A DNA stretch of 54,945 nt from the NCBI RefSeq assembly GCF_003263785.1, contig NZ_JYJK01000110.1:1-54945 (forward strand), in the 5' to 3' direction. Every line of letters begins with the position of its first letter. Position 1 is the stretch's first letter. The translations under genes were made by a program, and so were the position numbers. The stretch comes from Vibrio variabilis. GTDB taxonomy: Bacteria > Pseudomonadota > Gammaproteobacteria > Enterobacterales > Vibrionaceae. Under the pieces are notes generated by a model, which ran no database searches, was not told where the DNA came from, and saw only the letters and a program-made list of their open reading frames with translations. Shown here one piece after another: positions 18,473 through 27,721 of this stretch.

Positions 18473-19330
18473 TCAGTAGCCAAATTCTTTCAAACACTTG
18501 GTAATCGCCGCTTTACTCTCGGTAAAACAAACCCCTTGTGCTGCCAACTTACTGGTATCTAAACGGACATCTCGAATCTTTGGCGCATCGCTTTGGACTA
18601 ATACCTCAGAGAGACGTGATTCAAGCTTAAGCTCAGTAAGAATATGCTTGGCAATGTCATAGCGGCTTGCCTCGTTATGTGCGCCTGTGTGGTAGGTGCC
18701 ATAAGGGATTTCAAAGATTTTCGGAAACTGTTCAATAAGCTCATGAACATAGGTCAATCCACGGAACTCATTACCGCGCTCGTGCATCACTTCACCCTTA
18801 AATAGCGCTTGGGTGGCATTCCAAACCACATTAGGGTTGATAGTGGTATTGCGCTCAGGCAATCCGAACAGCCAAGTGAATCGAAGTACCCACATTTCTG
18901 GCAGTATCGATGCGAGTTCTTTCTCTGCTTCGAGTTTGTTTTGACCATAAACAGTGTCTGGTACTGGCTTCGACTCTTCTGTGTATGGACCTGCTTCAGG
19001 GTTACCGTTGAATACCTGTTCAGTCGAGATAAACACCAACTTTGCGCCCACTGCCTTACACGCATTGGCAACATTAATAGCGCCTTGCACATTCACTTTG
19101 TGGGCAACATCTGGGTGTTGATTACAAAAATCGGTCACCGCGATAGCCGCTGCATGAATCACAAAGTCCGGTTTAAACTCATCAAACATTGAGCTCACTG
19201 CATCAGAGTCGGTAATGTCTAGCTGCGCGACGTCGGTGCCTTTGATATCAAACTCATTGCGATAACGATTGATAAAGCGCGTACCAAAAAAGCCGCCTGC
19301 TCCGGTAATTAAAATTCGTTTCTTGCTCAT
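18473..19330 (-). CDS. RmlD-like NAD(P)-dependent extended SDR
   Basis: 285-aa Rossmann-fold sugar-nucleotide-type reductase/epimerase. It has the glycine-rich ITGAGGFFGTRF at the N-terminus, the catalytic YxxxK in TVYGQNKLEAEKE (about residue 130) and a C-terminal substrate domain like dTDP-4-dehydrorhamnose reductase. It sits three bases after the activase and 35 bp before the aldolase, so it is co-transcribed with them. No nucleotide-sugar pathway genes are nearby, suggesting it acts on a substrate of this catabolic locus, perhaps reducing a carbonyl product or interconverting a sugar. That role is inference. Confidence 0.82.
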   Translation of the reverse strand: MSKKRILITGAGGFFGTRFINRYRNEFDIKGTDVAQLDITDSDAVSSMFDEFKPDFVIHAAAIAVTDFCNQHPDVAHKVNVQGAINVANACKAVGAKLVFISTEQVFNGNPEAGPYTEESKPVPDTVYGQNKLEAEKELASILPEMWVLRFTWLFGLPERNTTINPNVVWNATQALFKGEVMHERGNEFRGLTYVHELIEQFPKIFEIPYGTYHTGAHNEASRYDIAKHILTELKLESRLSEVLVQSDAPKIRDVRLDTSKLAAQGVCFTESKAAITKCLKEFGY

Positions 19331-19332
19331 GC

Positions 19333-20237
19333 CTAGCCTCCTATGACTACTTGGTATCCATGCGCTTCGACATGGCGCTGAATCGCATCTACTTCTTGTT
19401 TGGTCGGTACTGGGATCTCTTTCATCGTGTAGTTCATCCCTAACGTTTCATATTTGCTCGAACCATATTGATGAAATGGCAGCAAATGCACTTCTTTTAG
19501 TTGATAAGGGGCAATAAAACTCAACACCTTATCAACGTTGATCAGATCCAAGGTAAAACCGGGTATCAAAGGTAAACGGGGAATCACCTTGCATGAGGTT
19601 GTCATCAACGCAGAGAAGCTATTCAGTACTTTCTCTAAGTTAATTCCAATTACGGCCTTGGCTCTTTTTTCATCCATCATCTTGAAATCAAAAAGGATTT
19701 CGTCACAGTACTCCGCCATTTCCGCAAGCTGCTTACTGTTGCCATGACCTGAGGTCTCGATGGCTGTTTTATAACCTAGCCTCTTTAGCTGCTTGAGCAG
19801 CTCTAGCAAAACTTGCCATGAACGAGCACCTCGCCTCCGGATAGCGTCACACCACCACCAGAGGTGTGATAAAACACATCATCTTTGGCGATTTCTGCGA
19901 GCAATTGCTCCACGGTGACGTCATAACCGACTTGCTCGAAGGCACCACTTGGGCACTCATCTACATCCTGCTCACATACATCACAGTGCAGACACTTAGA
20001 CTCGCGACGAATGTTCACCAAGTCTATTGACCGTGATTCTGGATTGGCACACCAAGGACACTTCAATGGACACCCTTTGAAAAACACCACGGTACGTATG
20101 CCCTCGCCATCATTGAGTGAGTAGCGTTGAATATTGAATACCCGTGCTGTTAGAGCCTTTGAGTCCATCTCAGAAGAGCGAGGCTCTTCTGAAACAGTGC
20201 AACAATCTATGGAGCCGATTTGGCAATCACAGCTCAT
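19333..20237 (-). CDS. pflC: Glycyl radical enzyme activase (radical SAM), frameshifted near 19808
   Basis: Radical SAM enzyme that installs the glycyl radical on the neighbouring PflD-type enzyme. The SAM cluster CxxxCxxC is in FKGCPLKCPWCANPES, followed by a ferredoxin-like insert (CLHCDVCEQDVDECPSGAF) as in the PflC/YbiY subgroup, and the GG motif in TLSGGEVLVHG. The frame is lost after HGKF. One T added to the TTTT run (plus-strand AAAA at 19808-19811) restores GKFLLELLKQLKRLGYK and gives about 301 aa, close to E. coli PflC. I start at MSCDCQIG, whose ATG overlaps the end of the pflD gene; longer upstream starts would lie inside it. Confidence 0.9.
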
Positions 20238-22539
20238 GGGCGGTTCTTCGAATAATGTCATCTTGAATTTCTTTCGATAATTCAACGAAGAAGGCACTGT
20301 AGCCTGCGACTCGCACGACTAGCCCTGCATAGTCTTCCGGTTTTTCCTGAGCTTTGCGTAGCGTTTCTGCGTTTAGTACATTGAACTGGATGTGCTGCAG
20401 TTTTAGCTTCATGAAGGCACGCAGGAAGTCACCCAGTTTGGTAATCCCTTGCTCACCTTCTAGTGTGGATGGCGTGAACTTCACGTTCAGCAGACTGCCG
20501 TTAGAAAGCAGGTAATTGTCGAGTTTACTCACCGACTTCAACACGGCCGTTGGGCCTTGTTGATCTTTACCCAACATCGGAGACAACCCGCCATCCGCAA
20601 GCTGCTCTCCTGCTAGTCGGCCATCAGGTGTCGCTCCGACAACAGCACCAAGCGGAACGTGTGCCGAAACCGTGTATGAACCCGGAGTGAAGTAACCACC
20701 GCGAGGGTTCTCGTAAGTCTCGACTTCTTTACAGAACAGACGCAGCAGATCCGCACCCAATGCATCCACTTCATCGATATCGTTGCCGTACTTCTCATAG
20801 CGATTCATGAGACGGGCACGCACTTTCTCCCCGTCTTTGCCTTCAAAATTCGACTCAAGTACATCGATAAACTCTGCAAAGCTCATGCGTTTCTCCTCAA
20901 ACACAAAGCGTTTTAGCGCCATGAGTGAATCTGATAGATTGGCAATACCTATGCCCTGTACACCAGAGAAGTTATAGCGACCGCCACCATAAGTAATGTC
21001 TTTGCCATTCTCGATACAGTCGTTGATAAACGATGACAGAAGCGGCACCGGTGCCCAGTCTCGGTGGCCAACATCACAAATGTTTGAGCCTTCCACCATG
21101 AGTTTGACGTACTCGCAGATATCGGCTCGGATTTCTGTGAGTAGCGAATCAAATGAGACTTCTTGGTTGTCTTTGTTGCGTTTTAACACCAGCTCCATCA
21201 CCTTGAGCAGGTTGAACATGGCAATATCATGCAGGCCGTAGGTCTTACCAGGGATAGACAGCTCGACACACCCTACCACCGAGTAGTCACGAGCATCTTC
21301 AAGGGAAACACCGCGGTTCAAAAACGCCGGCACCACAACTTCGTCATTAAAGATCTGTGGGATACCAGTGCCTAAACGAATTGTCTCTGCCGTTTTATTC
21401 AAGAATGCACGGTCGATAAACTCATTCACACGAACGCCCAAGTTAGGCTGTGGCAACTGAACGCTCTGATACGCATCCAAACAAAGCGATGAAAGCGTGT
21501 TAACAGCGCTGCGACCGTTCTCGGTCAAACCACCGAGCAAAATGGTGTAGCCTGTTGGGAAACCCGCGAAGAACTTAGCGCTGCTTGAAGAGCGCAGAAG
21601 TACGATATCGTTAGTCTTCACCCATAAGCTTTCTAGCAGCTCTTGCAAAAACGCAGCAGACTCGCCTTTATCCAGTGATGCTTGGTAGTAAGGCATCATG
21701 TATTGATCGAATCGGCCTAAAGACAATGAACTCGCGTTCGATTCATACTGCAAAACAATATTCATGTACCAAAACAGTTGGCACGCTTCGTAGAAATCAT
21801 CGGGCTTTTCAGTAGCCACTTTGGCAGAGATGTCCGCGATGCGGTTAAGCTCTGCGGCGCGCTCTACAGATTCGCACTGCTCTGCCATGTTTCTCGCCAG
21901 CGTTTCATAGCGGCGAATATGTCTTGTCGATGCTTCTAAGAGGATCAGTACTGAGCGATAAAACTCGTTGTCAGCATTCACTGTGGCCAGCGTCGACATT
22001 TCATCTGTGAGTGCACCAAGACCGTTTCGTAGCAAACGGTCAAAGTCAATAATGATATGGCCTTGGCCTTTGTCGGTTTGGTTAACGCTAAATACTTTTT
22101 CAGAGACAGCGTGTTTCACGTTGTCTGGAACTTGTGCGTTGATGAAGTCCTTCATCGAACGTTGTGACCAGTAGCTCAGCAAGGTTTCTTTATAAACCGC
22201 CTTGTCCTCATCACTGATATAGAATTTGTCTTGCGGACGCGACTCAAAAATATCCAGTTCTTTGTCTATCCAGTAAGGATCCATTTCTGGAGACACAATG
22301 CCCGCACGCGGTTTGATAGTGCGGTTGCCAGCAATAAGCTCATCGTCGCGGATTGAAATAGCCACGTTGTCCATAACATGCGCCGTCGCTTTCGCTCGGC
22401 GTATTAGCGTATGCTCACCTTCGGTCTGTTGATGACTTTCGGTATATAAGAGCGCACGCTCTAAGGAAATTTCTCGTTGGGCTTCAAACAGGGCAGACTT
22501 TAATCGGGATATTCTCTCGGTGCTCACAATAGGCTCCAT
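20227..22539 (-). CDS. pflD: PflD-type glycyl radical enzyme
   Basis: 770-aa glycyl radical enzyme, near the length of E. coli PflD. The radical-bearing Gly (about residue 746) is in VRVAGYSAFFVEL, and the active-site Cys (about 425) is in DYSVVGCVELS. That is a single Cys followed by V-E, the dehydratase/lyase signature, not the Cys-Cys pair of true pyruvate formate-lyase, so this is not a formate acetyltransferase. E. coli PflD and its relative YbiW are reported to open the ring of 1,5-anhydrohexitol-6-phosphates to 1-deoxy-fructose-6-P. The surrounding PTS, activase and FSA genes match that pathway. The enzyme would be oxygen-sensitive and active anaerobically. Confidence 0.92.
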   Translation of the reverse strand: MEPIVSTERISRLKSALFEAQREISLERALLYTESHQQTEGEHTLIRRAKATAHVMDNVAISIRDDELIAGNRTIKPRAGIVSPEMDPYWIDKELDIFESRPQDKFYISDEDKAVYKETLLSYWSQRSMKDFINAQVPDNVKHAVSEKVFSVNQTDKGQGHIIIDFDRLLRNGLGALTDEMSTLATVNADNEFYRSVLILLEASTRHIRRYETLARNMAEQCESVERAAELNRIADISAKVATEKPDDFYEACQLFWYMNIVLQYESNASSLSLGRFDQYMMPYYQASLDKGESAAFLQELLESLWVKTNDIVLLRSSSSAKFFAGFPTGYTILLGGLTENGRSAVNTLSSLCLDAYQSVQLPQPNLGVRVNEFIDRAFLNKTAETIRLGTGIPQIFNDEVVVPAFLNRGVSLEDARDYSVVGCVELSIPGKTYGLHDIAMFNLLKVMELVLKRNKDNQEVSFDSLLTEIRADICEYVKLMVEGSNICDVGHRDWAPVPLLSSFINDCIENGKDITYGGGRYNFSGVQGIGIANLSDSLMALKRFVFEEKRMSFAEFIDVLESNFEGKDGEKVRARLMNRYEKYGNDIDEVDALGADLLRLFCKEVETYENPRGGYFTPGSYTVSAHVPLGAVVGATPDGRLAGEQLADGGLSPMLGKDQQGPTAVLKSVSKLDNYLLSNGSLLNVKFTPSTLEGEQGITKLGDFLRAFMKLKLQHIQFNVLNAETLRKAQEKPEDYAGLVVRVAGYSAFFVELSKEIQDDIIRRTAHEL

Positions 22540-22612
22540 ATTTTTATTTTTTGGGACAGGCTGATGTCATAACAAAGTCACCTCGGGCGATGTAAAGTGA
22601 CTGTGGTATGAA

Positions 22613-22636
22613 GGCTCCCTTTGGTAAAAGGGAGCC
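22613..22636. other. Perfect hairpin between frwB and pflD
   Basis: GGCTCCCTTT (22613-22622) and AAAGGGAGCC (22627-22636) form a 10-bp perfect stem with loop GGTA. No T tract follows on the minus strand, so it is more likely an mRNA processing or stabilising structure than a terminator. Confidence 0.6.
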
Positions 22637-22644
22637 AAGGTTCG

Positions 22645-22968
22645 CTACGCTGTAGCCTTCTCTAGATGGGCAGCGATTTTATCCATCACTGCTGCTGCGC
22701 GTTTTACTGCATCACTGACGCCGATTCGCACGATGGTTTTGCCTTGGAAACGCTCTTCATTTTTAATACCGATGTCTTTGGTCAAGATAACGATATCGGC
22801 TGCTGCAATTTCCTCTGCTGTTAGCTCATTTTCGATACCAATCGAACCTTGAGTTTCCACTTTGCAGTTCCAACCTTTCGCTTTCGCTGCTGATTCTACT
22901 GCTTCTGCTGCCATGTAAGTGTGTGCTACACCAGATGGGCATGCTGTTACTGCTACGATGCTAGTCAT
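22645..22968 (-). CDS. frwB: PTS fructose-type EIIB component
   Basis: 107-aa EIIB subunit beginning MTSIVAVTACPSGVAHTYMA, where the Cys is the phosphorylation site. I prefer the ATG at 22968, with AGGTGAG just upstream, to an in-frame GTG three codons earlier. It is about half identical by eye to the second EIIB (frwD) in the same operon; the E. coli frw operon has the same duplication. It lies between frwC and pflD. Confidence 0.93.
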   Translation of the reverse strand: MTSIVAVTACPSGVAHTYMAAEAVESAAKAKGWNCKVETQGSIGIENELTAEEIAAADIVILTKDIGIKNEERFQGKTIVRIGVSDAVKRAAAVMDKIAAHLEKATA

Positions 22969-23028
22969 AATTCTCACCTTTATTTTAAATTTCTGTTTTT
23001 ATTGGATTTAGTTTTCAAAGACTCAGAG

Positions 23029-24101
23029 TTAACCGATAGTGATATCTAGGTCTAAGTCATCAGATTCTTGTTGTTTTGGCTCTTCCACTTTGCGACGCGC
23101 CTTTAGGAAGTTCACCATCAATGCTGTTACTAGCGCACCAACTGCCAGTGCAATTAGGAAACCAAAGCGACCTTCAACAACAGGTAGTACAATCAGACCA
23201 CCCCAAGCTGCGAAACACTCAACACCCAGTACTGCTGCAGTTGCGGCACCTGTTGCGGTACCAATCATGATTGAAGGAAGAACGCGTAGTGGGTCTGCTG
23301 CTGCAAATGGAATCGCGCCTTCAGTAATACCCATGGTGCCCATTAGCATGGATGCACGACCTGCTTCTTGCTCGTCTGCACCATACAGTTTTTTGTTTAG
23401 GAAAGTCGCTAGACCCATACCAATTGAAGGTGTTGCTACGGCAACGGCACTGATACCCGCTACGTTGTAGATACCTTCACCAACACAAAGGATGACAAAC
23501 GCATAAGCCACTTTGTTTACAGGACCGCCCATATCGAAAGCAATCATCAGACCCATGATGATAGCCAGTACCACGATGCTTGAGTCTTGCATGCCTTTAA
23601 GGAACGCAGTTAGGCCTTCTGTCGCTGCACCGATTGGCTCACCGATACCCCATACGATGGCACCAGCGGTAATAAACGTACCAATGATAGGAATGACGAA
23701 GATTGGCATGATCGAGCGAGCAAACGCGGGTACTTTGATTTTCTTGAGGTAGAAGACAACAATACCACCCAGTAAACCGGCGAAAATCGCACCAAAGAAG
23801 CCTGTGTTGTACATGTTTGCGCCGATGAAGGCTGCAATCGCTGATGGCGCTAGCGCTGAACGGTCTGCAATGGAGTAACCGATGTAAGCCGCTAGTATTG
23901 GAACCATGAGTTGAAAGCCTGCCACGCCGATAAAGAACAGATCGTGCAACCACGTCCCTTCAGCTGGCACCGCGCCTTCACCATAAATCATCACCGAGCA
24001 GCAAGTAAGATACCGCCCGCCACGACGAATGGAATCATGTGCGATACACCCGTCATTAGATGTTGTCGCGTGTTTTTTAGAATTGAGATTAAGTCATTCA
24101 T
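23029..24101 (-). CDS. frwC: PTS fructose-type EIIC permease (frameshifted near 23997)
   Basis: Inner-membrane sugar channel of the PTS, with about ten hydrophobic segments and the fructose EIIC motif DMGGPVNKVAYAF. The N-terminus (MNDLISILKNTRQHLMTGVSHMIP, with GGAGAG upstream) and the rest (VMIYGEGAVPAEGTWLHDLF onward) are in different frames. One base added near 23997 joins them as GGILLAASVMIYGEG and gives about 357 aa, almost the size of E. coli FrwC. It is first in the operon; its promoter lies in the 484-bp gap shared with ptsA. The C-terminus ends in an acidic tail (LDLDITIG). Confidence 0.92.
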
Positions 24102-24585
24102 TGACCTCTCCTTAGAGTACATAAGTATTAAAATTTTTATTAAAAGAAGGTACTTGTTGTATTTATTGGCTCACGTTTCTGATTTCGCTTCTGAGAAACT
24201 CTATCTCTACAGCACAGGGTTATAATAGTGAGCAATTGTGCTATTCAGTTAGAGGACAAAACTGCTTTTTACTGGATATTTGTAAGGTTGAATGTGAATA
24301 TTGATCTTGAGCACACTTTGATGGACTATTTGTTAGATTATTAGGATTAATGTAGCAAGTATTTGTTAAATAAAGACTTATATAGAAACCCACCCTTTAA
24401 AAACTCTATAAAAAGAAGATGAAGATCACATATACAACTGCATTTTTGAGCGGTATCACAATTAAATTTCAACCTAACAAATATCCAGTTTTTAGCACTT
24501 TTATCCAATAGATGAAGTTGAGCGTTTTGTTAAAGTGGTAGGCATAAACATCAATAACAAATTCGAAACTAAGGAATGAGCCCCT
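24102..24585. promoter_or_regulatory. Divergent promoter region of frwC and ptsA with possible CRP sites
   Basis: 484 bp of AT-rich DNA between the divergent halves of the PTS locus. Two CRP-like elements lie exactly 30 bp apart: GAAGA-N6-TCACA (24415-24430) and TTTGA-N6-TCACA (24445-24460). Each has a perfect right half-site and a weaker left half, matching about 11 of 16 positions of the consensus dyad. CRP control is expected for a PTS carbohydrate operon. AraC-type operators may also lie here but I cannot define them. Confidence 0.4.
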
Positions 24586-27087
24586 ATGAGAAGTTTTACG
24601 TTTTCTTGTGAACTGCCAAACGGCGTTCACGCGAGACCAGCGGGTCATGTAGAAACCCTTTGTAATCAATATAACTCCAACATCGAATGGCAAAACGAAC
24701 GTACCGGCTTATCCGGCAACGCTAAGAGCGTTCTCTCTCTTATTGGTACGGACACCCTACTCGGTGACAAATGTGTGATTACCATTGAAGGCGAAGATGA
24801 AGAGATTGCACTAGAAGCACTGCAAAGCTTTATTGCTAATGAGTTCCCGCACTGTGATGCGCCGCTAGAAAAAACTCAAGCCGATGAAGAGCAACAGCCA
24901 CTGCCGCGTAACCTATCGAATCTCACCGAAGGCGTCGTACGAGCAACATCTGTCAGCTCAGGTGTTGGACGCGGCGTTGTAGTGAAAGTTGGGGCAATCA
25001 ATTTTGACCAACTCCCTTATATGCCAGAAGTCAAAGCGCTAGAGAATGAGCAACGTGATCTCTCTGCTGGTATCGCACATCTTGCAAAATCTATTGAAAT
25101 GCAAGCAAAAACCTCTGTCGATACCGAAAGTGAAGTGCTCGCGGCGCACCTGTCTATCTTAAAAGATGACTCTTTTGCTGAACAGCTATCCACCAATCTT
25201 GTTGAAGGACGCAGCTGCGCACAAGCGATTGTTGCTACTGCAAAACACTATGCGGAGCAGCTACAAAAGTCGTCTAGCCAATACCTGCGCGAGCGTGAGT
25301 TGGATATTCGCGATGTCTGCTTCCAACTGCTACAAGCCATTTATGGTGACGAACATTACACAAACCAGCTGGAATTAACTGAGCCTTCAATTTGTATGGC
25401 TGAAGATCTCACACCTAGCCAGTTCTTAGAGTTGGATAAATCACTGTTGAAAGGTTTGGTTTTAACTCATGGCGGAAGCACGTCACATACCGTAATCCTA
25501 GCGCGCTCATTTGGCATTCCAACCGTTGTCGGTCTTAAAGACGGAGCGCTGGATCAAGCAATTGGTAATGAAGTGTATCTCGATGCCAACTTAGGCGCGA
25601 TTGTCACCGACCTGTCTGAGCCAGTCATTCGCTACTATGAACAAGAAAATCGAGTCATTGCAACCGTTCGCGAACGCCAAGCAGCCTTCAAGGACACTCA
25701 AGGAATGACCCAAGATGGCAAGAAATTGGAAGTGGCTGCCAATATCGCTCACTCAGTAGAAGCAAAAGCTGCGTTTGAGTCAGGTGCAGAGGCGATTGGT
25801 CTGTTCCGCACTGAAATGCTCTATATGGATCGCAAAAGCGCACCAAAAGAAGACGAACTCTACAACATCTTTTGCCAAGCCCTGGACGCAACTTCGGGCC
25901 GCGCGATCATCGTGCGCACCATTGATATTGGTGGCGACAAGCCAGTTGATTACCTCAACATTCCAAAAGAGAACAACCCGTTCCTAGGCTATCGTGCGGT
26001 TCGTATTTATGAAGAGTTTTTGGAGCTATTTAAAACGCAGCTTCGCGCTATTTTAAGAGCTTCTGCCCATGGTCCACTGAAGATTATGATCCCAATGATT
26101 TCCTCGATGGAAGAGATCTTGTGGGTGAAAGACATACTCGCCGAAGTACGCCAAGACCTGCGTAAAGAGCAAGTACCCTTCGATGAGAAAATTCCACTCG
26201 GGATCATGATGGAAGTGCCATCGGTGGCGTTTATTATCGACCAGTGCTGTGAAGAAGTAGATTTCTTCTCTATCGGTTCAAACGACCTAACTCAGTACTT
26301 GATGGCAGTAGACCGTGACAACGCGAAAGTCACCAAGCACTACAATAGTTTGAATCCAGCATTCTTGAGAACACTTGATCATGTGGTCAACGAAGTACAC
26401 CGTCATGGTAAATGGATTGGTTTGTGCGGTGAGTTGGGCGCGAAAGGCTCAGTACTACCATTGCTTGTTGGTCTAGGGCTAGATGAAATCAGCATGAGCG
26501 CACCAAGTATTGCTGCAACAAAAGAGCGCATTTCTAATCTAGACAGCCGTGAATGTCGCCAACTACTGAATAAAGCAATGCAATGCCGCACACCACTGGA
26601 AGTCGAACATCTGCTTGCTCAGTTCCGCATGGCGCAAACAGAAGCACCACTTATTTCTGAAGACTGCATCAAGCTGGACCTCGATCTTCGAAGCAAAGAA
26701 GAGGTCATCAAAACCCTTGCTGACAACTTGTTCCTAACCGGCCGCTGCCGCTATCCAAACAAGTTGGCTGATGACCTTTGGGCACGTGAAGATGTGTTCT
26801 CTACTGGTCTAGGTTTTGGTTTTGCGATTCCTCACACTAAAAGTGAGCACATTGAACAATCTGCGGTCAGTGTTTGCCGACTCGCCAAGCCTATTCAATG
26901 GGGAGATGAAGAAGCGCAGTTCGTCATCATGCTGACGCTGAACAAGCATGCGGCGGGTGACCAACACATGAAGATCTTCTCTAAGCTTGCTCGTAAAATC
27001 ATGCATGCTGACTTCCGTGATGCGCTGTTCAACGCCAGCTCGAGTACCGAAATTGAACAAAAACTGATGGCGGAGCTAGAACTGTAG
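24586..27087 (+). CDS. ptsA: Multiphosphoryl transfer protein (HPr-EI-EIIA fusion)
   Basis: 833-aa cytoplasmic phosphotransferase with its own HPr, enzyme I and fructose EIIA, the same length as E. coli PtsA. HPr (about 1-90) carries the active His in NGVHARPAGH. Enzyme I (about 110-680) carries the active His in GGSTSHTVILARSF and the PEP-site motif FFSIGSNDLTQYLMAVDRDN. The C-terminal EIIA has the His in FAIPHTKSEH. It would energise FrwB/FrwD/FrwC independently of the general PTS. It is divergent from frwC, as in E. coli, and its transcript continues through a terminator into the UPF0303 and HAD genes. Confidence 0.95.
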   Translation: MRSFTFSCELPNGVHARPAGHVETLCNQYNSNIEWQNERTGLSGNAKSVLSLIGTDTLLGDKCVITIEGEDEEIALEALQSFIANEFPHCDAPLEKTQADEEQQPLPRNLSNLTEGVVRATSVSSGVGRGVVVKVGAINFDQLPYMPEVKALENEQRDLSAGIAHLAKSIEMQAKTSVDTESEVLAAHLSILKDDSFAEQLSTNLVEGRSCAQAIVATAKHYAEQLQKSSSQYLRERELDIRDVCFQLLQAIYGDEHYTNQLELTEPSICMAEDLTPSQFLELDKSLLKGLVLTHGGSTSHTVILARSFGIPTVVGLKDGALDQAIGNEVYLDANLGAIVTDLSEPVIRYYEQENRVIATVRERQAAFKDTQGMTQDGKKLEVAANIAHSVEAKAAFESGAEAIGLFRTEMLYMDRKSAPKEDELYNIFCQALDATSGRAIIVRTIDIGGDKPVDYLNIPKENNPFLGYRAVRIYEEFLELFKTQLRAILRASAHGPLKIMIPMISSMEEILWVKDILAEVRQDLRKEQVPFDEKIPLGIMMEVPSVAFIIDQCCEEVDFFSIGSNDLTQYLMAVDRDNAKVTKHYNSLNPAFLRTLDHVVNEVHRHGKWIGLCGELGAKGSVLPLLVGLGLDEISMSAPSIAATKERISNLDSRECRQLLNKAMQCRTPLEVEHLLAQFRMAQTEAPLISEDCIKLDLDLRSKEEVIKTLADNLFLTGRCRYPNKLADDLWAREDVFSTGLGFGFAIPHTKSEHIEQSAVSVCRLAKPIQWGDEEAQFVIMLTLNKHAAGDQHMKIFSKLARKIMHADFRDALFNASSSTEIEQKLMAELEL

Positions 27088-27170
27088 TCCCCACAAACAT
27101 GGTAGTAAGAAGGAACCAAAACCTTCTCACCTCTGACTTGGACTGAGGCTCTAGTTCGGCTCCAAGTTTT

Positions 27171-27215
27171 GGCGAAGTAACCTCATTCGTGTCCAGTGTT
27201 ACTTCGCCCTTTTTC
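27171..27215 (+). terminator. Terminator after ptsA
   Basis: GGCGAAGTAAC (27171-27181) and GTTACTTCGCC (27198-27208) form an 11-bp perfect stem followed by CTTTTTCG. It lies just before the UPF0303 gene, so that gene is read either by partial read-through or from a nearby promoter. Confidence 0.85.
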
Positions 27216-27236
27216 GTTTTAAAAAGGCTTAAAATT

Positions 27237-27710
27237 ATGTCAACGATCGATTACCAACCTCTTCTAGACACTCTTATTGAACAAGAGAATCAGCTCCAGT
27301 TCCCCTATTTTAACCAACAAACCGCTTGGGATATTGGCTGCGCACTGCGTGCTCGAGCTGAGCAAAAACAGGCCAAAGTCGCGATTGATATCACCATTGG
27401 CGAGCAACGGCTGTTTTTCACTGCGCTCGAGGGCGCGACATACAACAACCAAGAATGGGTAAGACGCAAATCAAACGTCACCAAACGGTTTCAACGCAGC
27501 TCTTGGTACATGAAGCATTACTTGGAAATGAAAGGGAAAACCATCGCTGAAGCCTCCTTCGTTGACACACAAGATTACAGTCCTTTTGGGGGCTCGTTCC
27601 CAGTTCGCATTCAAAATAGCGGTATGATAGGAACGATTACGGTTTCAGGTCTGCCTCAACAAGAAGACCACCAGCTAATCGTCGACGTACTCTCTTCGTA
27701 TTTAAAATAG
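27237..27710 (+). CDS. UPF0303 / haem-degrading-domain (HbpS-like) family protein
   Basis: 157-aa soluble protein beginning MSTIDYQPLLDTLIEQENQL, starting at the ATG preceded by AAGG nine bases upstream; an earlier in-frame ATG (27189) falls inside the terminator. It matches the HbpS/GlcG-like fold family, with the typical C-terminal GSFPVRI...GMIGTITVSGLPQQEDHQLIVDVL segment. Members often accompany sugar or diol catabolism genes but their biochemical role is mostly unsettled. It is 11 bp before the HAD gene, so the two are co-transcribed. Confidence 0.8.
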   Translation: MSTIDYQPLLDTLIEQENQLQFPYFNQQTAWDIGCALRARAEQKQAKVAIDITIGEQRLFFTALEGATYNNQEWVRRKSNVTKRFQRSSWYMKHYLEMKGKTIAEASFVDTQDYSPFGGSFPVRIQNSGMIGTITVSGLPQQEDHQLIVDVLSSYLK

Positions 27711-27721
27711 GAACACTTATC

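Noticed and set aside
20227..22539. Annotating the glycyl radical enzyme as pyruvate formate-lyase
   Set aside because: It lacks the adjacent Cys-Cys pair of PFL; the single Cys in VGCVE fits the PflD/dehydratase-lyase type.
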